A stretch of 41,929 bases of DNA from the NCBI GenBank assembly GCA_045595425.1, contig JAZOAL010000059.1, forward strand, positions 1 to 41,929, read 5' to 3'. The first letter of the stretch is position 1; every line of letters begins with the position of its first letter. This stretch comes from SIG710 sp045595425. GTDB taxonomy: Bacteria; Bacillota; Clostridia; Oscillospirales; CAG-272. Below are positions 24,501 to 33,500 of the stretch, in pieces. Below the pieces are notes generated by a model that searched no databases, had not been told where the DNA came from, and saw only the letters and a list, made by a program, of their open reading frames with translations. Position numbers and translations under genes: made by a program.

Positions 24501-26640
24501 AAATGATTTTGAGGGCGAGCTTTATGATGCCAAATCAGGCTCATATATGCTGGAAAGCGATGAATGGGAAGAGATAAATATTTCCTTTGAAAACCGAATA
24601 GGCGATATTACTGCCTGCAGAGACGTTATTGCAAGCGACGGATATGTTTATGTTATCGGAGATGGTAATCTTTACATTTATCGCGCAAACGGTCTTGATC
24701 CAATCCTTGTTAAAAAGATAGAAAAAATAGGCGACCTTCGTCAGATGGTAATGACAGATGACGGCAAAGGACTTATCATAACTGCACGTGCTGCGGGCGT
24801 TTTTGTATTTGATATAAGCGACCCCGGAGAAACAAAATTGGCATCCCATATCGATGCCGCCGAGCACGCAACGGGTATCGATACAAACGGAGACTACTGT
24901 TATATAGCAGACAGACTTTTCGGCGCTGCGATAGTCAATATTTCCGATCTCTATAACCCTGTTATAACCTCATATATCAGTATCGGAGAATGTCAGGATG
25001 TTGCATTCTATAATGGATACCTCTATTGCGGTTGCTGGGGATGGTGCGCAATAGAAGTTGTTGACGTCCGTGACCCCGACAGTCCCAAGTATGTGACAGA
25101 ATGTACTCTCAGTGGAAGAGGTGATGGAATTACCATTGCAGACGGCGTACTTTATGCGGCAACAGGACTTCACTTCCGCGGTCAGACAAAGCTTGGAGCA
25201 GCAGGCTACGGTCTTGGAAACGGAATGGATGTTTTTGACCTTACAAATCCCGCAAGCCCGAAAAAGATATCGGTAGCTCCGAGCGACGGTGCGTGCACAT
25301 ATGCTTACCCCGACCTTTGGAGAGTGACTCTCAGCGGAAATTATGCCTTCCTTTCGGATTGCAATTGCGGTCTTTATGTTTATGATATAACAGATCCTTA
25401 TCTTGTAAACAGAGTTGCCCATATAAATGTGCAGTCAAGGGCAGGCGGTGCGGGTTATAACGCTGTAGCAAATACCACTCTGTTACCTTATGATAACAGT
25501 GAAATATTCAATCAGGCAATCGTGGATTGTGACACCGCAGACGGTTATCTGTACATTGCAAGCTACACAAGCGGTTTTTATATCTATGAAACAGAGCTTG
25601 CTTCAAAACCGAGTAAAAACGAAAACGGAAATGAGATAACCTCCCCCGAATATGACCTTTCAGCATGGATAAGTGAGGAAAGGCTTAATGAACTGGGGCT
25701 TAAAAATGCAAAGCTTTTTGAAAGCGGAACACAGATCTGGGAAGTTATTGAACATGACGGCAATCTCTATGTTGCCGCAGGTACGGACGGTATATATGTT
25801 CTCGATACGAATATGAATATTTTGAACCGTATACCAACACATGATATAACAATGGCAATTGATATCGGTGATGACGGAAGACTTTACACGGCAGAGTCAA
25901 CTGCAGGAATTTGTATTTATGAATTTGATAATGAGGACAGCACAAAGCTTAATCTTTTCAGACAGTTCAAGATCGGTGGAACAGCCTTCTGCGATCTTAC
26001 TGTTGCTCCCGGTTCAAAATATATCCTTGCACAAAGAGGAAGTGTTTCGTCTCTCATAGATATCCGAGATTTTGATAATATAACAAAGGTTTCAGGCTAT
26101 AGAGAGCTTACAATGGTATATCAGCATCAGATCACCGACAAAGCAGTGGCTAACCGCTATCTTATGGTTGCGGCGGCAACGGGAAATCCTTCGGCGCTGA
26201 TCGATTTTGGTGAAAACGGAAGCTATGATGTGCCCAAGATCACCTATTGGGTATGCGGAGTTGAGCAGACAAACGGCATTGCAACAGACGGAGATAGAAT
26301 TATCACCACCGAAGGAGTTCTTCGTGCTTTTGACCCGTCAATCAGCGGTGTTACCGATTCAGCGATCACTTCTGTGTCCAATCCTGCGGTCCATAGCTAT
26401 GGAATTTCCGTCAGCGGTGTGCCGACGGTTTGCGGAGACTATCTCTTTGTTGCACTCCGCAAGGACGGACAGTATTCCATCTATAAATTTACTGACAGTG
26501 ACCATGAAAACGCCCCCATCCTTATCGGAAAATACAATATGAAACATAAGGCTCATCCTTCTGCAACAATTGTAGTTGGCGAAAAAGCATATGTCGCGCT
26601 CGGCTATGCGGGACTTGCCTCGTTCGATCTTGAGGGATGA
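21550..26640 (+). CDS. Giant secreted protein with BspA-like repeats and LVIVD-type propeller
   Basis: 1696 residues. Signal peptide: KKFRNLILVLLTVFLIFCVG, cleavage near SYA-EE. Residues ~30-510 hold BspA-type (LRR_5) repeats, for example LQSIVFGETVTTIQNGSFSG and IIPEKVTAIPSDFFSGC. Residues ~530-700 form a domain shared with the protein at 30543-34829. Another LRR_5 stretch (ITAIGDRAFASSSI) follows at ~815. Residues ~1010-1690 carry repeated LVIVD-like blades (FVFDISDPGETKLASHI, AIVNISDLYNPVITSYI, VYDITDPYLVNRVAHI). No sortase or S-layer anchor is seen at the C-terminus. The likely role is extracellular binding of a glycan or protein; no enzyme motif was found. AGAAAGGTG precedes the ATG. Confidence 0.88.
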   Translation: MKKFRNLILVLLTVFLIFCVGSYAEESASGSFGADSGKVSWGDYFEWSYDASSKTMHIFDGIDGFDTSTFWMENTVCNSTGLTMKLWKEKYAPVTEHIEIESFAKHNDARIYADWTAAKSIHFAKMSNLRVVSNQIGLFSGCTSLTKVWSGNDSGTDNVIDLSNWEVRNSENPENSFKNLLSGCASALKVVLPVSNSSDTSGVAFSVIDPTTFAGCISLQSIVFGETVTTIQNGSFSGCPNAIFDAANNETVVAWMAANPGVGAPVTGTYAGTSNNVAMDWSLLGGKLKITVKSNAVQIYFNSTEWKKFISSYRTLVKEIYIELAEGVNVPSKMMSNEGDTYSIYNAFNDMDNCTKVVLPDHICEYAGRVWYDAKALTTYGPAGTPDGTIDLSGVEKWSYNMTSAFLNVPATTVILPNRSTPATLTGTMTTPFTGSAITNVIIPEKVTAIPSDFFSGCTITNVTFKGTAENVDSVLQSMPFTDSNELTFTVYSSEAEAKVRALYPLANIISSGTFTSSGITFDGWQVRNRNYNGLRSIMYFYNGTENKGFELLEYGAFVTVSENKDSAFVSEDGSFSGKGEKVTVFKDGEIKANTLSYSNEARTYFALTVVNYTSNWTTDIYVCGYEIWKNTTTGEIKVVYTDYATDPEHDSSLADTNIYEISLGMYHNGIIDASSDPDKVVWDTLTNGGAVKLTAGVDYTVAQGADYGADYSSEMTLVNIPLAEVVLSDGIISFRKTDAKYSVFRDGEDYFMIISGKGAVASLPDGCMPQFSTVWYTKMEYESISSQMLQPLFTTDIYSKIKNVFIDTGITAIGDRAFASSSIKSLIYSDTVTDISTEAFSGTEGIICRPSGSDTPSLTNTLSAYGAWNGIIAKDTKEDMINDSYKMSRLASGSFGLEYNIPRILTKDKVAVVSFKAYTENTYTTVKVSVLDDEGAVLRDYTYSLSSAASEIFHPMIATGNESKIHFDMGSENATVHIGDIAINDFEGELYDAKSGSYMLESDEWEEINISFENRIGDITACRDVIASDGYVYVIGDGNLYIYRANGLDPILVKKIEKIGDLRQMVMTDDGKGLIITARAAGVFVFDISDPGETKLASHIDAAEHATGIDTNGDYCYIADRLFGAAIVNISDLYNPVITSYISIGECQDVAFYNGYLYCGCWGWCAIEVVDVRDPDSPKYVTECTLSGRGDGITIADGVLYAATGLHFRGQTKLGAAGYGLGNGMDVFDLTNPASPKKISVAPSDGACTYAYPDLWRVTLSGNYAFLSDCNCGLYVYDITDPYLVNRVAHINVQSRAGGAGYNAVANTTLLPYDNSEIFNQAIVDCDTADGYLYIASYTSGFYIYETELASKPSKNENGNEITSPEYDLSAWISEERLNELGLKNAKLFESGTQIWEVIEHDGNLYVAAGTDGIYVLDTNMNILNRIPTHDITMAIDIGDDGRLYTAESTAGICIYEFDNEDSTKLNLFRQFKIGGTAFCDLTVAPGSKYILAQRGSVSSLIDIRDFDNITKVSGYRELTMVYQHQITDKAVANRYLMVAAATGNPSALIDFGENGSYDVPKITYWVCGVEQTNGIATDGDRIITTEGVLRAFDPSISGVTDSAITSVSNPAVHSYGISVSGVPTVCGDYLFVALRKDGQYSIYKFTDSDHENAPILIGKYNMKHKAHPSATIVVGEKAYVALGYAGLASFDLEG

Positions 26641-26704
26641 TAACAACGGCTTTTTTACCGTATTTCACTAAACGAGTACTGTGATTTTTGAATTTATAAG
26701 TATA

Positions 26705-26742
26705 TTTTCGGCTCCCGGACTTGTATGTCCGGGGGCCGAAAA
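26705..26742 (+). terminator. Strong terminator after the giant secreted protein
   Basis: TTTTCGGCTCCCGGAC (26705-26720) pairs with GTCCGGGGGCCGAAAA (26727-26742), one G-T pair, 6-nt loop. It ends the plus-strand transcription unit. Confidence 0.8.
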
Positions 26743-26910
26743 GTTTAATGTTGAATGCTTCTCACATCGGCAAATAAATTTTGAAACTAAGATTTTTTCA
26801 TTTAATGTACGGATTTGAAAAATTCTGATTCTCAATCTTTTCACGTATTATTTCATACTTATTACAAAGGGATTTTTCCCTTGAAAAATTTATGAAAGGA
26901 AAGTGATAAG

Positions 26911-28093
26911 ATGGTTCAGATCAGTGGCACAGTGACGGTTGGAAACGGGAGTGAGGTTCACAACCACGACCGCCAGTACAGAAGCACCCTAAAACACGTT
27001 ATAAACCCCGAAAATGATGTGATTGAGCTTAATGCCCTACAAAGATTACAAGACGCAGATAAATGAAATTATGAGGCCTTACATCGAGGAATATAACGAA
27101 CGGCAAGAGAAGAAATACAAAGAGGCTTGGGAGAAGTTCAATGAAGGAAAGATCAAAAACAAACCCAAGAAAAAAGATTATAAACTAATGGGATTTGACT
27201 ACTACAACGACCACAAAAATGACATAATGAAAATCCCGAGAAACGGCAAAACAGAGGTCATCCCGATATTCCGTTCCTTCATCATTGGCATAGGGGATCA
27301 AGAAGATAGACAAAAAATACCGCAAGAGATAGCGGTAAGGATTTTTCAAAATACTCTGGAGAAATTCAAGAAGGATTTTCCTAATTTCCACATACTCGGA
27401 GCGACCTGTCATGCGGGTGAGAGAGGTTATTGGCATTTCCATTTAGATGTAAAGCCGTTATACGAAAAGGAAAACTCAAAAGGCCTTAAAGTCGGTGTGG
27501 GACTTGAAAACACCCTTGCTAAAATGGGTTATCAGCCCGAGCAGAGCATAATAAACGGACGCGACAAAGTCCCGCTGCTGTTTAACGCTATGCGAAATCA
27601 AATCTACCGTGAACTTGAGTCTGCCCTCAATGCAGAAGGCATCAGAATGCAATACGGAGTTTCAGAACATAAAGACCCGGGCAAAAATAGCGGCAAAAAT
27701 CAGCGCCTTGAGGATTGGCAAAAGACGAGAGATGCAGTTCGTGAACTACAACATAAAAAGAACACAGCTCTCGACATATTGGAACGAGATAAAATCTCAC
27801 CCGATGACCTCAAAACTGCTCTTACCGCTGCCATCGACATCACAGACAAAATCGAAGAAATTGAAAACAGTCCCCGAAAACGTATCTCAAAAAACAAGGT
27901 GATTGTGGAGTTTCATCTCCTTGACCAACTCCGCAGTTTTGTAGAAAAACTTGTGGAATTGATAGCAGTTTTTCTCCGAGATCGAGACGAATATAAAAGG
28001 AAATACGAGGAACTGAAAAGAGAGAAGGAAAAACTCAAAGAAACGCACGAATGTCAAAAATCTAATATAGGCGAAAAAAGTGTATCACGATAA
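26911..28093 (+). pseudogene. Frameshifted Mob/Pre (MobV-like) relaxase
   Basis: A plasmid mobilisation/recombination enzyme split into two frames. The first frame (26911-27066, after an AAAGGAAAG ribosome binding site) gives GTVTVGNGSEVHNHDRQYR, the N-terminal relaxase motif, up to PENDVIELNA. The second (from the internal PYKDYKTQINEIMRPYIEEYN near 27032 to 28093) carries the metal-binding motif CHAGERGYWHFHLDVKP and a charged coiled-coil C-terminus. The two join naturally if one base is removed near 27032-27034 (ELN / PYKDYK). An internal ATG at 27032 could allow separate translation of the second part, but the relaxase would lack its N-terminal motif. It indicates an integrated mobilisable element. 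Confidence 0.8.
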
Positions 28094-28115
28094 TATAGCA
28101 TTTATATAATAAACA

Positions 28116-28156
28116 AAAACCACTTGCTTACCAAACTAAGGTAAACAGGTGGTTTT
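28116..28156. terminator. Bidirectional terminator between convergent genes
   Basis: AAAACCACTTGCTTACC (28116-28132) and GGTAAACAGGTGGTTTT (28140-28156) form a long stem with one G-T pair and one mismatch, bordered by A and T runs. It lies between the relaxase (plus) and the small gene on the minus strand. Confidence 0.7.
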
Positions 28157-28342
28157 GTGTTGTGTATAGGTATTATTTCTTTTATAATAATGTTAAGCTC
28201 TCTCTGTTCGCTATGCTCTCCCTTCAATGCTCGCTCTGCACTCTCCGCAATGCTCTTCTCAGCCATGCTCTGTTCTTCTCTGTTACGCTCTGCCTGCTCG
28301 CAGTCTGTGACTGCGGGTCTGCGGTCATAGACTGTGGGCAAA

Positions 28343-28771
28343 TCAAAACGGAATATCTTCATCTTGCTCTTCGGTGCTGTTTTTTGAATTTCCCACCCAA
28401 GCCTTGACAGCTTCAATGGCTTCATTGTTTGCATTGTCTTCATCATCTTCGTCGGTGGCACGAAGCTTATGCTTGTTGATCCACTCACGGCTGGCAGCAC
28501 AGGTTTTGTCCATAAAAACCGTGAATATCATTCTCAAAGCTCTGTCAGAATTCAATTTTTCGGCGATAAAGTCGGGGAGCTCTACTGAACCACCGAAACG
28601 GTCGTAATGGAGGAGACCCAAGAAAATATAGCCGATCTCTTCGGGCGTGCAATCGTCAACAAGAGTCTGGAACCACTCATAATAGCACAGCATCCCTTTT
28701 TTCTCGTTGAACTTCTTTTTCTGCTTCGGTGTGAGTGTGGAATAATAGTCGTTAAGTACAATGTTTTTCAT
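28343..28771 (-). CDS. Small DUF6291-like hypothetical protein of mobile elements
   Basis: 142-residue cytoplasmic protein. The pattern CYYEWFQTLVDDCTPEEIGYIFLGLLHYDRFG resembles the DUF6291 family, small proteins of phages and plasmids with no known activity. The C-terminal 35 residues are acidic and disordered (DEDDEDNANNEAIE, EEQDEDIPF). The ATG at 28771 is preferred to the one 12 codons upstream because AAAGGA lies 9 nt before it. It is convergent with the relaxase gene and probably part of the same inserted element. Confidence 0.55.
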   Translation of the reverse strand: MKNIVLNDYYSTLTPKQKKKFNEKKGMLCYYEWFQTLVDDCTPEEIGYIFLGLLHYDRFGGSVELPDFIAEKLNSDRALRMIFTVFMDKTCAASREWINKHKLRATDEDDEDNANNEAIEAVKAWVGNSKNSTEEQDEDIPF

Positions 28772-28870
28772 TTGCTTTTTTCCTTTCTTTTTTTCATTGC
28801 TCTTCAATTATGAAAGAAAATTTTTTTGAAAAACATTTTTGAATGAGAAAAAATTGAGAAAAAAGTAATT

Positions 28871-29007
28871 TGTACCGTAGCGAGAAGCACGTACTATTAC
28901 TATCTGAAACAGAAAGATAAGGACAAATTCAAAGGCGAAAAACAAGATATATTAGAAATCTACAATATTCACAAAGGCGGATATGGGTATATAAGAATCT
29001 GTTCAGT
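28871..29007 (+). pseudogene. Remnant of an IS3-family transposase (OrfB)
   Basis: One plus-strand frame reads VARSTYYYYLKQKDKDKF, then KQDILEIYNIHKGGYGYIRI. This is the N-terminal helix-turn-helix-like segment of IS3-type OrfB transposases (typical R-S-x-Y-Y-Y and H-K-G-x-Y-G-Y-R-R-I). It begins and ends abruptly, with no DDE domain, OrfA or terminal repeats, so it is a ~45-codon fossil. Its right end abuts the truncated gene on the minus strand. Confidence 0.7.
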
Positions 29008-29168
29008 CCCGCTTCTTCCGAAACAGACTGCGTGTAAAAATCGTTTATCAGACCCCATTCGGCATCTTCCAAAATCCAGTCGTTGGGATCGTCTTTTTGG
29101 AAGATGCCAGTGGTAGCACCGCTATTCTGATCTACAGTTACCGTAATATTCTCACCTTGCAGCTTCAT
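29005..29168 (-). pseudogene. Truncated gene stump, N-terminus of a possible glycoside hydrolase
   Basis: The frame MKLQGENITVTVDQNSGATTG to WGLINDFYTQSVSEEAG looks like the beta-sandwich start of a larger cytoplasmic carbohydrate-active protein. After about 54 residues it runs into the antisense side of the IS3 remnant (stop at 28929). It lies 18 nt after the zinc-ribbon gene on the same strand, so it was the next gene of the alpha-galactosidase operon before being cut. The family is a guess from the sequence style. Confidence 0.4.
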
Positions 29169-29186
29169 ACTGATTTCTACTTATTT

Positions 29187-29384
29187 TTAATAAGATACAA
29201 ATAGATTACAGCCGTTTTCTCTTAAAAATTCGATTTTTTCACGCAAAAATTCTTCGGAGCAGTTCATTTCCTTTGAAAGGCAAGGCACGCAAAGAAATTC
29301 AGTTGCCATTTTGTCTCTGAACTTTCTATAAGCTCCAACGTCGTCCGAGTCAAGCACCTTGCCGCATTTTAAACAGGTTGCCAT
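29187..29384 (-). CDS. Small CxxC/CxxC zinc-ribbon-like protein
   Basis: 65 residues, start MATCLKCGKVLDSDDVGAY, with two Cys pairs (CLKCGK and CVPCLS) that could bind zinc, then an acidic helix (EEFLREKIEFLRENG). The ATG lies 1 nt after the alpha-galactosidase stop codon, so it is translated by coupling; upstream in-frame starts lie inside that gene. No function is known. Its place in a glycan-use operon suggests a small adaptor or regulator. Confidence 0.65.
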   Translation of the reverse strand: MATCLKCGKVLDSDDVGAYRKFRDKMATEFLCVPCLSKEMNCSEEFLREKIEFLRENGCNLFVSY

Positions 29385-29385
29385 A

Positions 29386-30531
29386 TTATTTTTCGTCAAC
29401 GATTTTTGCTCTGTAGATCCTGCAGTCGTGTGCTTCAAGGTTGCCGGGAAGAACGACCTCGTTTGTAACGGTCTTTTCTTCTCCACTCCAAAGATCGCAT
29501 AGCTTCAAGGTTTTTCCGCTGCACTTACCGATACCGATCTCCGCAAGTGTAAACCAAACGTCCCAATTTGTCGCCTTTCTTTCGGACATATTAAAGAAAC
29601 CTATGGCAATATCACCATCCTGGAGAAGCTTTGCTATGGCAAATATCTCGTCACCACCTTGCTTTGAGAAAAACGGCTGACGATATGCTCCGTCTTCGGC
29701 AATGGCAATAACCTCTTTATTCAAGAGTATCTTTTTCGTTTCATCGGTCATTTTTCTTATATCGCAACCGATCATAAGGGGAGAAGAAAGCATCGCCCAA
29801 AGGGTAAAATGTGTGCGATACTCCATATCCGAGAGAGTGGATTTTTCATCACTTACGTGACCGCTTCCGCCAAGTCCCACAACAAGCATATCCATATCGT
29901 TGAAGCACCCTTGACCGTTTGTCTTAAGCCTGCCGAACTGTGATTTTGCAAGCTTTTTAATGCTTTCCCAATTATCAAAAATATCACCTGTTGAACGCCA
30001 CATATGAGCGCCTGTGGTTTTGATCCATTCATCCGCTCCGTCACTTCCCCAATTGCACGCACTGAACAGAATGTCTCTGCCGCAATTCTGAAGCGCGATG
30101 CCCATTCGGCGGTAAAGCACTTCGCCCGGAACAGTCTTATCTCTGAAGCAGTAATCGTATTTAAGGAAGTCAACACCCCATTCCGCAAAGGTTGCGGCAT
30201 CTGTAAACTCGTGATCGTAGCTACCGGGTCTTGCGGCACAGGTCATAGTTCCTGCGCAGGAATACATTCCGAATTTCAGTCCCTTTGAATGAATATAATC
30301 GGAAAGCGCCTTCATTCCGCTTGGAAATTTTTTTGGATCAGCGACAAGCTTTCCTTCCTTGTCCCTTTGGGGAAGAGACCAGCAATCATCGATCACAAGG
30401 TACTCATATCCTGCATCAAGAAGCCCTTCGGAAACCATTTTGTCAGCGGTTTCCATAATAAGCTTTTCATCAATATTTTCTGCAAATGTATTCCAAGAAT
30501 TCCAGCCCATAGGCGGCTTTGTAACTATCAT
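29386..30531 (-). CDS. Alpha-galactosidase, glycoside hydrolase family 27
   Basis: 381-residue cytoplasmic enzyme removing terminal alpha-linked galactose. It starts with the family signature PPMGWNSWNTF and has YLVIDDCWS (Asp48/Asp49 substrate binding), nucleophile Asp126 in FLKYDYC and acid/base Asp183 in WRSTGDIFD. The C-terminal beta-sandwich (~290-381) is present and length is typical. No signal peptide, so imported oligosaccharides (melibiose, raffinose type or galactomannan fragments) or glycolipid-derived sugars are the likely substrates. CGGAG precedes the ATG, 11 nt after the giant surface protein gene; both belong to one operon. Confidence 0.93.
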   Translation of the reverse strand: MIVTKPPMGWNSWNTFAENIDEKLIMETADKMVSEGLLDAGYEYLVIDDCWSLPQRDKEGKLVADPKKFPSGMKALSDYIHSKGLKFGMYSCAGTMTCAARPGSYDHEFTDAATFAEWGVDFLKYDYCFRDKTVPGEVLYRRMGIALQNCGRDILFSACNWGSDGADEWIKTTGAHMWRSTGDIFDNWESIKKLAKSQFGRLKTNGQGCFNDMDMLVVGLGGSGHVSDEKSTLSDMEYRTHFTLWAMLSSPLMIGCDIRKMTDETKKILLNKEVIAIAEDGAYRQPFFSKQGGDEIFAIAKLLQDGDIAIGFFNMSERKATNWDVWFTLAEIGIGKCSGKTLKLCDLWSGEEKTVTNEVVLPGNLEAHDCRIYRAKIVDEK

Positions 30532-30542
30532 TTTTAACTCCG

Positions 30543-33500
30543 TTATTTAATTATTTTGATTTCATAAACACCGGGAACATTAATTTCACCCTCACCGTTT
30601 ATGATAACTATTCCGCCCGTTGCGGGATTAAGCTTCATTGTTTGGGGCATACCACCGGTAAAGCTTTCGCATCTGTCATATACGGGTACTCCGTCTTCAC
30701 CTATTCTGAAGAATGCAACACCCTTGTCAGAATAATTCACCATAACGACATCGTCGACAACGATTATTCTTGAAGGTGCGGGGTCGCCCTCGTTAACTCG
30801 GCTCGACTCATCTTCAAAAGGTATTCCGCTGATACCTGCTATACTGTTATAAATGTCTACCTTTGTTAGATCCGAAACATTGAACGTTATAATTCCATCG
30901 GGAAGATTTCCGTCGGAAAATCTGTAATTTATGGTTCCTCCAACGGTTACATAAAGATAAGGATAGCTTGCGGCAACGTCAAATATATGTCTTCCGGTGA
31001 GTCCGTTCAATCTGGTGATGGAAAAATGAGCAACTCTTGTAGGTATCTTGTTTTCCACATCTGTAATATCCCAGATAGTGAAGCCACCCGAAAAACCGGA
31101 CATAGCTATATAATTCTTTCCGTTTCCGTCCGTCCAGAATGTAGCACGCTGATATTCGATATATTCGCTTCCAAGAGCGTATGCCGCAACCTTTTCGGCA
31201 TCGTCTCCGCCAAATTCACCGTTTCGTGAAAAGCTGTGAATGAGAATTGGCTCTGCTTCATTTTCAATATCGTAAACAGACCAGTTACGAGTCATTTCCA
31301 TAACGTAAAGCTTGCCGTCATAGGGATTTATTTCAACAGAGGTAGCGTCGTTTTTAAGTAAAATTGTTTTTTCTATCTTGAAATCACTTTTTCTTATAAC
31401 GCAAAGATAAGAAACTCCGTGACCGTGAGCACCATCGTCTTTTTCCACATTACCTGCGGCTCCAAGATTCGTAAGTCTCTGCTCGATGTCAAAAGCACCC
31501 GTATATCTTTCAACCGCATAGATATAATCGCCTTGCTCCACTACGCCTGTGCAAGCTCTTCCCATTTCGGCAAGATTTTTGCCTGGACAGTTCGGACCGT
31601 GACAATCCTCGGGGAGCAAGCCCTGCTCCACAAGATCCTTGCAATTACCGAGAGTGTTAAGACGAACCTTTCTTTCAACCTTTGGAGTAGCCGTGTCAAA
31701 ATCCTTTATCTCAAGAAGCCATGCTCCACTTCCTTTATCATATGAATTTTGCTGCCAGGAATTGATTGTACAAAGATACGCTGTTTTTCCGTCGCTTGTG
31801 ATATAGATATTTCTTCCTATGCTGTTGACACCCGAATTTTCCCTTGTGAGAGCTTTTGTTATTTCAAACTCAATGCGCTCAAGCTCGGGAAGTCCCGAAG
31901 TATAGACAACGTCCATATAGAAACCGTTTGAATTTGTGAGTTTTCCGCCGGATTTAAGCAGATTTCCGCTTATCGACTTTGAAGGTGTCAATGCCTTTTC
32001 GGTATATGTGATAACATTATAGCCCGAATTATAGCTGCTTGACTCATCAAAGGTGTAAAGAGATGTCTCGACATTTCCGTTTTCACACTTTATGCTGATA
32101 TAATCTGCAACATACGCCACGTTGTTTGAAGGGCAGTATGTGAAATTTTTGCGTGTAGTTGCTCTCTGAACAGTACCCGCATTATTACCGTTTGTTGCCG
32201 CAAGAAGCTCCGCACGAAGTGGAGCATCAAGTGCAATGGTGATATTTTCACCGCCAACAGACAAGCTGACGGTTGTATCTGCGATAGGAGCGGAATTTTT
32301 CAGTGTTCCGTAAAGCTTTATTTCCCAATTTTTGCTGCTATCGTATATTTCGCCTGCGGAAACAGTTCCGTATCCTGCCTTTCTCTCGTTAACAAGCTTC
32401 ATTTCTGTGCCCTCCGAGTCGATGATTTTTTCTTCAAAAGTGTCGCTCTCGGAATTGTATACCTTCTTCACCCAAGCATAGACATCAGCATCGTAGAAAT
32501 TGAAGGTATATTTGCCACTCTTGAGCTCTGCAAGTGCAGTGCCGTTTTCAACATTATAAGAAGTCGGGATATATACATTGTTGCCTGAAATAAAGAGAAT
32601 ATTTGCACTTCCTATAGATGTTGGAGCTGTCGCATTTGACGGAATAATAACCTTCGTTGCCTTAACGGCTGAATTTGAACTGAAATTCAGCGTTCCAACG
32701 CCAACAAGTCCCGAAAGGTCAACCGTATTCGCTTTGGGTGCATAAGGAGCACTTGTGAAAGTTGTAATTCCCTCTGCATTTGCGAAAGGACTTCCCGAAA
32801 GAGTCACGAAATCCTCGCTTACCACATAATCGGTTGCACCAAGACGGAAAAATGCATTGTTGTTTGCACCAACAATTCCGTTGTCGATAACGATAGTTTT
32901 TATTCCCGTGCGGAAGGTTTCATTCAGCATAAGTGGCTGAGGACGCATTGCGCTGACAGAGCTGTAACCTGCAGGTGCATCATCGCTCCAAAGCTGTCCG
33001 TACCATTTTTTGCCTATGAATTGATGATTAAGGGGATTTGAACCATAAGCGGAAATTGCAGGAAGTGAAAGTCCCGATTTTTCTTCTTCTGTTTTGTATA
33101 TAAGGGTATAGCTTGAGCCGTCCTTAAGTATCGTATAAGTAATTCCTGTTTTTTCGGTAAGATCAAGAACATTATTTGCAACCTTTGTCTTTACGATCGG
33201 AACTTCTTTAAGTGTAAATTCTTCTACAAAGGGATTGCCGTCAAGATCTTTTGGCATATCGAGCGTATAAATGTCTTTAGATGTGTCAACTTCGGCAAGA
33301 TAATCTGTTCCTGCTTTCAGTGTAACTGCACCTGCTGTGCACATATCCTCCCAAACAATGCTTTCCGCATCTGTTTTGCTGCAAAGAACTCCTGCCTTAT
33401 ACATTCCGAGAGCAACGTCATAATAACTTGGAGCTACGAAATCAGATGAAAAGTAACCTGTACCGCTGTCTGTGAAAATAACCGTTTGATTTCCGTCCTT

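Noticed and set aside
26743..26910. Origin of transfer upstream of the relaxase gene
   Set aside because: MobV-type origins normally lie here, but I could not recognise a nick-site sequence; only a short AAGGGA/TCCCTT hairpin is present.
28200..28310. Possible CRISPR or tandem repeat array because GCTCT recurs every 9-15 bases
   Set aside because: Unit length and sequence vary and there are no spacers. No CRISPR array was found anywhere in the window.
28102..28362. 86-residue minus-strand frame overlapping the end of the DUF6291-like gene, with a helix-like E/R/A-rich middle
   Set aside because: Its last ~15 codons are the terminator hairpin, there is no ribosome binding site, and the middle is a periodic GAGCA-type sequence that gives helix-like codons by chance. 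It could be coupled to the stop of the upstream gene, but support is thin.
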